A stretch of 11,966 nt of DNA. Source: Fimbriimonadaceae bacterium. GTDB taxonomy: Bacteria > Armatimonadota > Fimbriimonadia > Fimbriimonadales > Fimbriimonadaceae. A program made the position numbers and the translations under genes. Positions 7,068 through 11,966 of the stretch are shown in pieces. Location: assembly GCA_020849075.1 (NCBI GenBank), contig JADLGZ010000150.1, positions 1 through 11,966 on the forward strand. The letters run 5' to 3'. The notes under the pieces are model-generated. The model saw only the letters and a program-made list of their open reading frames with translations, made no database searches and was not told the DNA's origin. The number at the start of each line of letters is the position of its first letter. The first letter of the stretch is position 1.

Positions 7068-7817
7068 TTACAGAAAGAGGCCGCTATTCTTCGGAAGGAA
7101 AGCGACCGCCTTTGGGAAGGGTCGGACATTGAAGAGTTCCACGAGGTCCAATGGGCTTCCATCCGCGTAGCGAACATCAGCTCCAAGTTCATTCGCAATG
7201 CACATCGTGGCAGCGGAATCGTAAAGCGCGGCCTTGTCGCTCAGCATTGCCCGAAAGATGCCCTCAATGAACATCGTTGAATCAGCCACGAAGGCGCCAA
7301 GGTAGCGGTGCTTACCGGGAAGGTTCTGCCTTCCGTAGCGATCGGAAGTCAGGTCTCCATAACTGACAAGCTCCGTAGATTCTATGGCACCCGGGCGAAT
7401 CGCAGCCAGAGGTCGTCCATTTACAGCCGCGCCGATCCCCATCGCACCCGCGTAGGTTTTGCCGAGGTCTGGCATCGCAATCACACCAAGCTGTGCTTGG
7501 CCATCGTGGATATAACCAACCGAGATGCCCCAATGTGGCGATCCGTAGCGATAGTTGCTGGTGCCATCAATCGGATCAAGTGCCCAGAGCCCTCCAGTAC
7601 CAGGTTCCGAAAAGCCTTCTTCCTCTCCCCATACGGTTGAACCTGGAATTAAGTTAGGTAGCCTCTCTCGGAAAAAGCGTTCAATCTTTCGGTCGGCGTT
7701 GGTGACGATGCTACCGTCCACCTTCAGTTCAGGGCCGAGATCTGCCTTGGTCGCAAGCGCAATTTCTGCCGCTTCCTTCACCCAAGCGACAAGTTGAGGA
7801 AGGTACTGGGCAGGCAC
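7068..7817 (-). CDS. Inositol monophosphatase family protein
   Basis: The 249-residue enzyme belongs to the Mg-dependent IMPase/FBPase/CysQ superfamily. Metal-binding motifs are complete: VTNADRKIE (D42), WGEEEG (63-68), and WALDPIDGTSNY (D81, D84, G85, T86). The late motif, usually W-D-x-A-A, reads Y199-D200-S-A-A, keeping the metal-binding Asp with Trp changed to Tyr. Substrates in the family include inositol phosphate, histidinol phosphate, PAP and fructose bisphosphate; the sequence alone does not settle which applies, though length and motifs fit inositol- or histidinol-phosphatase. The start is GTG 7817; a perfect TATAAT ends 6 nt upstream on the same strand, suggesting a leaderless transcript. 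It is the first gene of the four-gene minus-strand operon, followed after 3 nt by the prenyltransferase. Confidence 0.9.
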   Translation of the reverse strand: MPAQYLPQLVAWVKEAAEIALATKADLGPELKVDGSIVTNADRKIERFFRERLPNLIPGSTVWGEEEGFSEPGTGGLWALDPIDGTSNYRYGSPHWGISVGYIHDGQAQLGVIAMPDLGKTYAGAMGIGAAVNGRPLAAIRPGAIESTELVSYGDLTSDRYGRQNLPGKHRYLGAFVADSTMFIEGIFRAMLSDKAALYDSAATMCIANELGADVRYADGSPLDLVELFNVRPFPKAVAFLPKNSGLFL

Positions 7818-7823
7818 GGTTCA

Positions 7824-7829
7824 ATTATA
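7824..7829 (-). promoter_or_regulatory. -10 element of the minus-strand operon
   Basis: Read on the minus strand, the sequence is TATAAT, a perfect consensus, ending 6 nt before the GTG at 7817. Transcription would begin at or next to the start codon. No good -35 match is seen 16-18 nt upstream (CCCATT region). Confidence 0.55.
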
Positions 7830-7858
7830 GTCGCTAGGCGGCTCCGAATGGGCTCCGT

Positions 7859-7864
7859 CATAAT
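7859..7864 (+). promoter_or_regulatory. -10-like element of lysS
   Basis: CATAAT (5 of 6 to consensus) ends 9 nt before the lysS ATG. The bases between (GCGATAGGC) hold no convincing ribosome binding site. A -35 element is not evident. Together with the divergent box at 7824-7829 it would make a 56-bp back-to-back promoter region. Confidence 0.4.
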
Positions 7865-7873
7865 GCGATAGGC

Positions 7874-9415
7874 ATGTCGGAAGAAAAGTCTCTGCGAGAG
7901 ATTAGGTTGGATAAGCTCGAGCGATTGCGCGAGCTCGGGCTCGATCCGTATGCGGTTGAGCGGTTCGAGCGCACGCATTCGCCTCAGGAAGTGCTAGATC
8001 AATTCGAGTCGCTATCGGGCGACGTGAAAGTTGCGGGGCGCGTGCACAGCTATCGGTTGATGGGTAAGGCAGGCTTTGCCCATATCAGCGATGGCGACGG
8101 AAAGATCCAAGGCTACTTTCGGCGCGACGACATGGGTGAGACCCTTTGGGAGGCTTATAATCTTCTCGACATTGGCGATCATATCGGCATCATTGGCGAG
8201 CCATTTGTCACAAAAACCGGCGAGCGGTCGATCCATGTCAAGAGCTTTGTGCCGATGAGCAAGAGCCTGCAGAACCTGCCGCTGGGCAAGGAGAAGGATG
8301 GGCAGCAGTGGTATGGCCTGAGCGATGTCGAGCAGCGCTATCGGCATCGGCACCTCGACTTGGTCGCCAATCCCGAGGCGCGACGCGACTTAGTGAACCG
8401 GTGCAAGATCGTGAGTTCGGTACGGCGTTTCATGGACGGGCGCGGTTATCTCGAAGTCGAGACGCCGATGCTGCAATTCCAGGCTGGCGGCGCGGCTGCG
8501 CGGCCATTTCTCACGCATTACAACGCTTACGACACCGAGGTCAAGCTCCGCATTTCGTTGGAGCTTTATTTGAAGCGCTTGATTTGCGGCGATCTTTCGA
8601 AGGTGTATGAGATTGGGCGGGTGTTTCGTAACGAGGGTGTCTCTAATCGCCACAATCCCGAGTTCACTCTTCTCGAGTATTACGAGGCGTACTCCAATCT
8701 GGAGGACATCATGGAGTCGGTCGAAGCCATGTTCCGGCACGTCGCGCTGGAGGTTTTCGGCACGACGGTGGTGTCCATACCGGGCAAGGAGGGCGAGATT
8801 GATGATGACGGCGTGCCCGGCGTTGAGCTTGATTTCGGTAAGCCCTGGGCGCGCGTGGACATGATGGAGGCGATCGAGATGCACACTGGCCTCCAGTTGG
8901 CTGACTTCGCCGACCTAGAAACCGCGAAGGCGGCCGTGAAAGAGCGTCAAGTTAGCAACCCAATCACCGGCAAGCAGATTGTCCTCGATGGCGAGCGCAA
9001 TCTGGGCGGGCTAATCGAGAAGTTGCTTGAGGTGTTTGTCGAGCCGACCCTGCAACAGCCTACTTTTGTGGTGGGCTATCCGCTCGAGACGTCGCCGCTC
9101 GCAAAGCACGATCCTAACCGCAAGGGCTTCACTCGCCGTTTCGAAGGCTATGTGCGGGGCAGGGAAGTCTGCAATGCATTTTCCGAGATCAATGATCCGA
9201 TTGATCAGCGCGCACGGTTTGAGCAGCAACTACGCGAAGCTGCAAAGGGCGATGACGAGGCGCACCCGATGGACGAGGAGTTCATCTATGCGTTGGAGGC
9301 GGGCATGCCGCCGTGCGGCGGATGTGGCATCGGTCTCGACCGCATGGCCATGCTCCTCACCGGCGCGGACGTCGTGCGCGAAGTGCTGCTGTTTCCGTTG
9401 ATGAAGCCGGAATAA
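7874..9415 (+). CDS. lysS: Lysine--tRNA ligase, class II
   Basis: The 513-residue cytosolic enzyme charges tRNA-Lys with lysine using ATP. The N-terminal OB-fold anticodon-binding domain covers about residues 50-155 (VAGRVHSYRLMGKAGFAHISDGDGKIQGYF). The class II catalytic core follows: RYRHRHLDLVANPE, ETPMLQFQAGGAAARPF, motif 2 with FRNEGVSNRHNPEFTLLEY (R252), and motif 3 GCGIGLDRMAMLLTG (R490). Substitutions such as CGGCGIG for the more usual TGGLGIG are unusual but leave catalytic residues intact. The start ATG 7874 gives the normal N-terminus (MSEEKSLREIRLDKLERLRELGLDPY), and length is normal. It is transcribed divergently from the phosphatase operon. No terminator is visible after the TAA. 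Confidence 0.97.
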   Translation: MSEEKSLREIRLDKLERLRELGLDPYAVERFERTHSPQEVLDQFESLSGDVKVAGRVHSYRLMGKAGFAHISDGDGKIQGYFRRDDMGETLWEAYNLLDIGDHIGIIGEPFVTKTGERSIHVKSFVPMSKSLQNLPLGKEKDGQQWYGLSDVEQRYRHRHLDLVANPEARRDLVNRCKIVSSVRRFMDGRGYLEVETPMLQFQAGGAAARPFLTHYNAYDTEVKLRISLELYLKRLICGDLSKVYEIGRVFRNEGVSNRHNPEFTLLEYYEAYSNLEDIMESVEAMFRHVALEVFGTTVVSIPGKEGEIDDDGVPGVELDFGKPWARVDMMEAIEMHTGLQLADFADLETAKAAVKERQVSNPITGKQIVLDGERNLGGLIEKLLEVFVEPTLQQPTFVVGYPLETSPLAKHDPNRKGFTRRFEGYVRGREVCNAFSEINDPIDQRARFEQQLREAAKGDDEAHPMDEEFIYALEAGMPPCGGCGIGLDRMAMLLTGADVVREVLLFPLMKPE

Positions 9416-9421
9416 ATAACC

Positions 9422-9544
9422 CTACCAAGGCTGGATCGGGAGGGTCCGAAAAGGATATTGCGCTACCACTTGAGTGATTTCAGCTGATTGGCCGTTTGCG
9501 CGAATGAACCCAACATTGCTTGTAGCGCTGGTCTCGTTATTCAC
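9422..9544 (-). pseudogene. Possible 40-codon gene relic
   Basis: On the minus strand a frame from GTG 9544 to TAG 9422 encodes 40 residues (ending VVAQYPFRTLPIQPW). The composition looks like the C-terminus of a real exported protein, but the frame closes at a TGA just upstream and no start signal is present. It may be the tail of a decayed gene or chance. The rest of the 238-nt gap (9416-9653) shows only the promoter of the next gene; no terminator for lysS and no RNA gene were seen. Confidence 0.2.
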
Positions 9545-9617
9545 TGCGGATGAATCGAGGGACGATCAAGGCCCCCTGTGATGTCCCCAAAAGTGCAGAT
9601 TTCTCAAAAATGACCAA

Positions 9618-9647
9618 CTGACTAAACTGAAAGTATTGTACTATATT
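9618..9647 (+). promoter_or_regulatory. Promoter of the Cys-rich protein/prepilin unit
   Basis: The -35 candidate CTGACT (9618-9623) and -10 TATATT (9642-9647) are separated by 18 nt. The -10 box ends 6 nt before ATG 9654, the spacing expected for a leaderless mRNA. No Shine-Dalgarno sequence is present between them. Confidence 0.55.
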
Positions 9648-9653
9648 AGGACT

Positions 9654-10001
9654 ATGGTCACAGCAAAACATGCACAGTACTCATGCGCCATGATGTTGCC
9701 GCTGGCTGCGCTTGTTCTGGGTGTCCTGACCCCAGTTGTGCATGCCAATCCGTCTCCGCTTCCGCTATGCGGCAAGTTCATTCGGAAGCACAAGTACACT
9801 GAGATCGTCGGCCGCAATGATGGCGGTGACTGTAGTTCGGCTCCCTACATTCACTTCCGATACAACCGCACAATCACGCAAGACATTTACGAGGGTGGAT
9901 ACAAGTATTATTGCGGACCATGGGCATATATGAATCAGTGCACAAATACGTATGTTGATGATTTTCCGGATTGCCCCGGCCCAACTTGTACTTCACCCTA
10001 A
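9654..10001 (+). CDS. Cysteine-rich exported protein, unknown function
   Basis: I chose ATG 9654 (115 residues) over TTG 9636 because the -10 box lies between them. Residues 1-31 are a signal peptide (hydrophobic core MMLPLAALVLGVL, cleavage after VHA, before N32). The mature 84 residues hold six cysteines (C39, C60, C87, C96, C107, C112), an even number fit for three disulfides, and are rich in Tyr and Gly (IYEGGYKYYCGPW). No family is recognised. It is the first gene of a unit with a prepilin-like gene 28 nt downstream, so it might be a pilus- or surface-associated protein; this rests on neighbourhood only. Confidence 0.75.
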   Translation: MVTAKHAQYSCAMMLPLAALVLGVLTPVVHANPSPLPLCGKFIRKHKYTEIVGRNDGGDCSSAPYIHFRYNRTITQDIYEGGYKYYCGPWAYMNQCTNTYVDDFPDCPGPTCTSP

Positions 10002-10029
10002 GTCTAACATTGACCCCTGGGGCTTGCGA

Positions 10030-10626
10030 ATGAGGAAAGCACTGGGCTTCACGCTGATGGAAATGTTGGTGGTGATCGCCATCATCGTCGTTATTGCGGC
10101 GCTTCTCTTTCCTGTGTTCACCCAGGCCAAGATTCGTGCGTTTGAGACGACAGAGAATAGCAATCTTCACCAACTCGGTATTGCGCATGGTCTGTATGTG
10201 GCCGATAACGACGATCAAACGCCCGGCTCCAGCATGCACGTAATTGGGGCGAAATACGCGCCACCCATCGTGGCGGCTTCTCCCCTAGACCCTTTTCGTT
10301 TGGGGTGGGCCAATGAGAACCGGAGCCCGGGGCAAGGAACGACGCAATACAAGGACTCTTTCATTGCCCTTGCCGATTGCGCTGGGGACATGTTTTTTGA
10401 AGAGTTTCGCGCCTCTCAAAATGGAGGGTGGCTCATCTCAGCCGGTGCGCAACTTGCCCGCTATGGTGCGGGTGTTGAACTCAGGCCTGTTCCCTACAAG
10501 CGGCTAACGTTTTCCGGTGGGCTGGTCAAGCGAGTATTCCCTGTGGGCGCGACAGGAGATATCTTCATGGATCGGTGTTTCTCGGACGACAAGGTCATTC
10601 CAGATACTCCGCATGCACAACGATGA
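10030..10626 (+). CDS. Type IV prepilin-like protein (prepilin-type N-terminal cleavage/methylation domain)
   Basis: The start is ATG 10030 (198 residues), giving a normal 6-residue leader, MRKALG, cut before F7; ATG 9952 would put 32 residues ahead of the cleavage site and overlap the previous gene. The motif FTLMEMLVVIAIIVVIAALLF has Glu at mature position 5, as needed for pilin assembly, and supplies the transmembrane helix. It continues LFPVFTQAKIRA and SNLHQLGIAHGLYVADNDDQTPG, the style of the large prepilin/pseudopilin families of Armatimonadota and Planctomycetota. The remaining about 130 residues are a poorly conserved globular part with only two cysteines, far apart. It is processed by PilD-type peptidase elsewhere in the genome. 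It may be a pilin, a pseudopilin of type II secretion or a stand-alone surface protein. Its stop overlaps the next start (ATGA). Confidence 0.87.
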   Translation: MRKALGFTLMEMLVVIAIIVVIAALLFPVFTQAKIRAFETTENSNLHQLGIAHGLYVADNDDQTPGSSMHVIGAKYAPPIVAASPLDPFRLGWANENRSPGQGTTQYKDSFIALADCAGDMFFEEFRASQNGGWLISAGAQLARYGAGVELRPVPYKRLTFSGGLVKRVFPVGATGDIFMDRCFSDDKVIPDTPHAQR

Positions 10627-11090
10627 ACACCATTCGGTTCGTTTTGCTCACTGGGCTTTTGTTTAGAGGCGGTCTTGCCCTTTACTTGCATCTTAGCGGA
10701 TTCTATGACACGGCTCGCTTACCGGCGGTGGCGTTGATGCAAGCTTCGTGTCTCCTTGCTGTCGCCCTTTCCCTTCAAAACCAAAGAGTTCATTCGGGCA
10801 TCGCAACTTGCATAGGTTCGTTAGCCGTTGCAACGCTGGCTCACACCATCTCAATGCCGAGTATGACTAACTTTGACGCCGCTATTGCCCAGACATCAGA
10901 AATGAGTATTCCGATGACTGCCATGGTGCTGTTAAGCCTTCATTTGAACGGTAGAATCAAGACAGTTGCCGCTCATGAGGTGGCGCATGCTCAGGCCGCA
11001 AAAGAACATGTGGGTCTTTCTAGCCCTTCACAACGATTGGACGCTCGCGTCCGACGCCATCATCCGCCTCGTCGCCGCGCAGGGGATTGA
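10623..11090 (+). CDS. Small integral membrane protein, unknown function
   Basis: ATG 10623 overlaps the prepilin stop as ATGA, so this start is preferred; it gives 155 residues. About four hydrophobic segments lie near residues 5-24, 35-50, 58-77 and 95-110. The soluble tail starts with HEVAHAQAAKEH and ends in a basic run (RLDARVRRHHPPRRRAGD). That last part is out of frame with a better-looking reading of the same DNA (11008-11226), so the true C-terminus may have been lost by a frameshift or deletion near 11000-11040. No family is recognised. The position suggests co-expression with the prepilin. Confidence 0.65.
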   Translation: MNTIRFVLLTGLLFRGGLALYLHLSGFYDTARLPAVALMQASCLLAVALSLQNQRVHSGIATCIGSLAVATLAHTISMPSMTNFDAAIAQTSEMSIPMTAMVLLSLHLNGRIKTVAAHEVAHAQAAKEHVGLSSPSQRLDARVRRHHPPRRRAGD

Positions 11091-11226
11091 TTTGCTGAAA
11101 CTGGTAACCGAGGCGGTGCGCAGGCCGGGGACTCGGATGAGGCAGATTCCGATCCCGGACTACTGGGAGATCGCAGGGCGGTTTAGGCTGGATAAGTCGG
11201 CAAGTCGGAAGTCGGTGAGTCGGTGA
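11008..11226 (+). CDS. Hypothetical 72-residue ORF, probably a gene fragment
   Basis: This frame overlaps the end of the membrane-protein gene by 83 nt and reads LALHNDWTLASDAIIRLVAA, then GIDLLKLVTEAVRRPG, then IPIPDYWEIAGRFRLDK. It is an amphipathic, well-balanced sequence with GC-rich third positions, more protein-like than the competing frame. ATG 11008 is only the first convenient start. The last residues (SASRKSVSR) are encoded by the tandem repeat beginning at 11194, and the stop TGA lies inside a repeat unit. The ORF is therefore best read as the surviving part of a longer gene or domain, or as an overlapping gene. The family is not recognised. Confidence 0.35.
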   Translation: MWVFLALHNDWTLASDAIIRLVAAQGIDLLKLVTEAVRRPGTRMRQIPIPDYWEIAGRFRLDKSASRKSVSR

Positions 11227-11241
11227 GTCGGTGAGTCGGTG
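11194..11241 (+). repeat. Tandem AGTCGG-core repeat array
   Basis: Six AGTCGG cores lie at 11195, 11203, 11210, 11218, 11226 and 11234. The last four form perfect 8-bp units AGTCGGTG (11210-11241); the first two are 7- and 8-bp variants. The array forms the 3' end of a short ORF and lies 90 bp before tRNA-Pro. It resembles the short tandem repeat families seen between genes of some bacteria. Confidence 0.8.
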
Positions 11242-11296
11242 TGGCCCGGGTTCCGAATCAAATGCACTGACTTACTGGCCTACCGACTCACCGACC
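11212..11296. repeat. Imperfect inverted repeat around the tandem array
   Basis: CCGACTCACCGAC at 11283-11295 is the exact reverse complement of GTCGGTGAGTCGG in the array. The bases before it (CTGACTTACTGG, 11267-11278) look like two decayed inverted units. The two arms flank about 40 bp and could form a long hairpin in RNA or single-stranded DNA. No U-run follows, so it is not a standard intrinsic terminator. Confidence 0.6.
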
Positions 11297-11314
11297 TTCA
11301 CTCTGCACCAGTGG

Positions 11315-11320
11315 TACACT
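11315..11320 (+). promoter_or_regulatory. Possible -10 element of tRNA-Pro
   Basis: TACACT ends 11 nt before the first base of the tRNA, a plausible distance for a short 5' leader. The best -35 position (CCGACC, 11291-11296) is weak and lies in the inverted repeat arm. Confidence 0.25.
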
Positions 11321-11331
11321 TCCCATCGGAT

Positions 11332-11408
11332 CGGGGCATGGCGCAGTTTGGTAGCGCGCTTATCTGGGGGGTAAGAGGTCGTGGGTTCAAATCCCGCTGC
11401 CCCGACCA
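11332..11408 (+). tRNA. tRNA-Pro (anticodon GGG)
   Basis: A full cloverleaf is visible. The acceptor CGGGGCA pairs with TGCCCCG, the D stem GCGC/GCGC encloses AGTTTGGTA, the anticodon stem is CTTAT/GTAAG with loop CTGGGGG, the variable loop is AGGTC, and the T arm is GTGGG-TTCAAAT-CCCGC. Anticodon GGG reads proline codons CCC and CCU. Discriminator A and the terminal CCA are encoded. The gene ends 9 nt before the stop codon of the convergent hypothetical gene. Confidence 0.97.
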
Positions 11409-11417
11409 ATATACGGA

Positions 11418-11951
11418 TCAATTGATCTTCCAACGGAACTCTTGCAAGAAGCGTCCTTCTCGTTGTCCGTGCCACACCTCGAAATCTTTGGCAGCGGTCA
11501 GCGTAAATAGAGCAACCGAGTTCTTCCTCCGGGCCAAAATATGCGTCATCGGAACTTCATTTCCCTTTTCGCCCGTTGTGATACGCCGCACCAAGACTGA
11601 CTCAGTACTTGCCGGAACGAAGGATATCTCGTCCAGTTCAGGCTTCTTCTTGTCACCAGGCAAGTCCTTTAGGATGGCCTCTTTCAGCTTGCCATAAAGG
11701 GTCTCCGCGGAGTTTACGCCCTCGTACACATCGGCCGCTACGGAGTACTCGCGGTCTTTTGCAGCGGCTCGGCACTTATAAGCCTTGCCTCCATCAAGAT
11801 CAACAACCTTCACCGAATCGAACGCAAATGGAATCCACACGCTGAATGTAGCGAATTCAACATGCCGAAAGCCATGATCGGCCTTGGCGGGATAGCGCGG
11901 ATAGGTTTGCTGGGTCAAGACAGCAACGGCTAGAAGCGGCGCAAGCATCAT
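11418..11951 (-). CDS. Exported hypothetical protein, possibly DcrB/PsbP-like
   Basis: The 177-residue protein starts at ATG 11951 or the adjacent ATG 11948. A short signal peptide is seen (MMLAPLLAVAVLTQQ). The mature part alternates beta strands and helices: HVEFATFSVWIPFAFDSVKV, then YSVAADVYEG, a helix SAETLYGKLKEAILKDL, then SVLVRRITTGEKGNEVPMTH and NSVALFTLTA. This order recalls small periplasmic proteins of the DcrB/PsbP-like fold, but no diagnostic motif is present and I would not name a family. It is convergent with tRNA-Pro, and GATCAATTGATC (11416-11427) spans its stop codon. It is complete only if one of these two ATGs is the start, as the window ends 15 nt upstream. Confidence 0.7.
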   Translation of the reverse strand: MMLAPLLAVAVLTQQTYPRYPAKADHGFRHVEFATFSVWIPFAFDSVKVVDLDGGKAYKCRAAAKDREYSVAADVYEGVNSAETLYGKLKEAILKDLPGDKKKPELDEISFVPASTESVLVRRITTGEKGNEVPMTHILARRKNSVALFTLTAAKDFEVWHGQREGRFLQEFRWKIN

Positions 11952-11953
11952 TG

Positions 11954-11959
11954 AATATG
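11954..11959 (-). promoter_or_regulatory. Possible -10 element of the exported hypothetical gene
   Basis: On the minus strand CATATT ends 2 nt before ATG 11951 and 5 nt before ATG 11948. If used, the second ATG would be the start of a leaderless message. The -35 region is outside the window. Confidence 0.2.
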
Positions 11960-11966
11960 ACGTGTA

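Noticed and set aside
8390..8884. 164-codon minus-strand open frame inside lysS
   Set aside because: It is a shadow of the lysS coding frame, His/Arg/Leu-rich, without recognisable domains.
9952..10029. Longer prepilin start at ATG 9952
   Set aside because: It would overlap the Cys-rich gene and place 32 residues before the cleavage site; the 6-residue leader from ATG 10030 is normal.
11194..11241. CRISPR array
   Set aside because: Units are 7-8 bp with no spacers, and there are no cas genes nearby.
11416..11427. Perfect palindrome GATCAATTGATC between tRNA-Pro and the convergent gene
   Set aside because: It is short, AT-rich and loopless, and covers a stop codon; it could be a protein-binding site, but nothing supports that or a terminator.
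11239..11697. 152-codon plus-strand open frame
   Set aside because: It runs through the tRNA-Pro gene and lies antisense to the exported hypothetical gene, whose frame has a signal peptide and better composition.

Overview
The window looks like chromosomal DNA of an environmental bacterium, most likely in or near Armatimonadota (Fimbriimonadales-like). That placement is inference. It rests on a prepilin of the style FTLMEMLVVIAII followed by LFPVFTQA, exported proteins with a beta-sandwich plus dockerin-like C-terminus, an MqnP/UbiA-type prenyltransferase, and an absence of recognisable Shine-Dalgarno sequences. No marker gene fixes the phylum.

Layout: (1) 1-1576, + strand: mreB, translationally coupled to a small exported protein of unknown function with weak SLH-like segments; no mreC or mreD follows. 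(2) 1634-5457, + strand: a two-gene unit for a large secreted M12B/reprolysin-like zinc metallopeptidase and a second exported protein with a predicted lectin-like beta-sandwich. Both end in the same kind of beta-sandwich plus paired Ca-binding (dockerin-like) loops, and their stop and start codons overlap. (3) 7817 down to 5426, - strand: a compact operon of an inositol-monophosphatase-family enzyme, a UbiA-family prenyltransferase, a zeta-toxin-like kinase and a 71-residue partner protein. All junctions are 3 nt apart or overlapping. (4) 7874-9415, + strand: lysS, divergent from that operon across a 56-bp intergenic region with a -10-like element for each direction. (5) 9416-9653: intergenic, holding a possible 40-codon gene relic on the - strand and a good promoter for the next unit. 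(6) 9654-11090, + strand: a cysteine-rich exported protein, a type IV prepilin-like protein and a small membrane protein, probably one operon. (7) 11008-11331: an unidentified ORF fragment running into an 8-bp tandem repeat array with a partly complementary downstream arm. (8) tRNA-Pro(GGG) at 11332-11408. (9) 11951 down to 11418, - strand: an exported hypothetical protein whose start lies 15 nt inside the window edge.

Much of the window concerns the cell envelope and surface: cell-shape cytoskeleton, secreted protease and adhesin-like proteins, a pilin-like protein and small exported proteins. It also carries core housekeeping genes (lysS, tRNA-Pro, quinone prenylation, IMPase family). The least described parts are the zeta-kinase/small-partner pair at the end of the metabolic operon, the shared surface module of the two secreted proteins, the Cys-rich/prepilin/membrane trio, and the repeat array beside the tRNA. 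Several transcription-unit heads have a -10-like box only 5-9 nt before the start codon, which suggests leaderless mRNAs. No CRISPR array, insertion sequence, rRNA or convincing intrinsic terminator was found.
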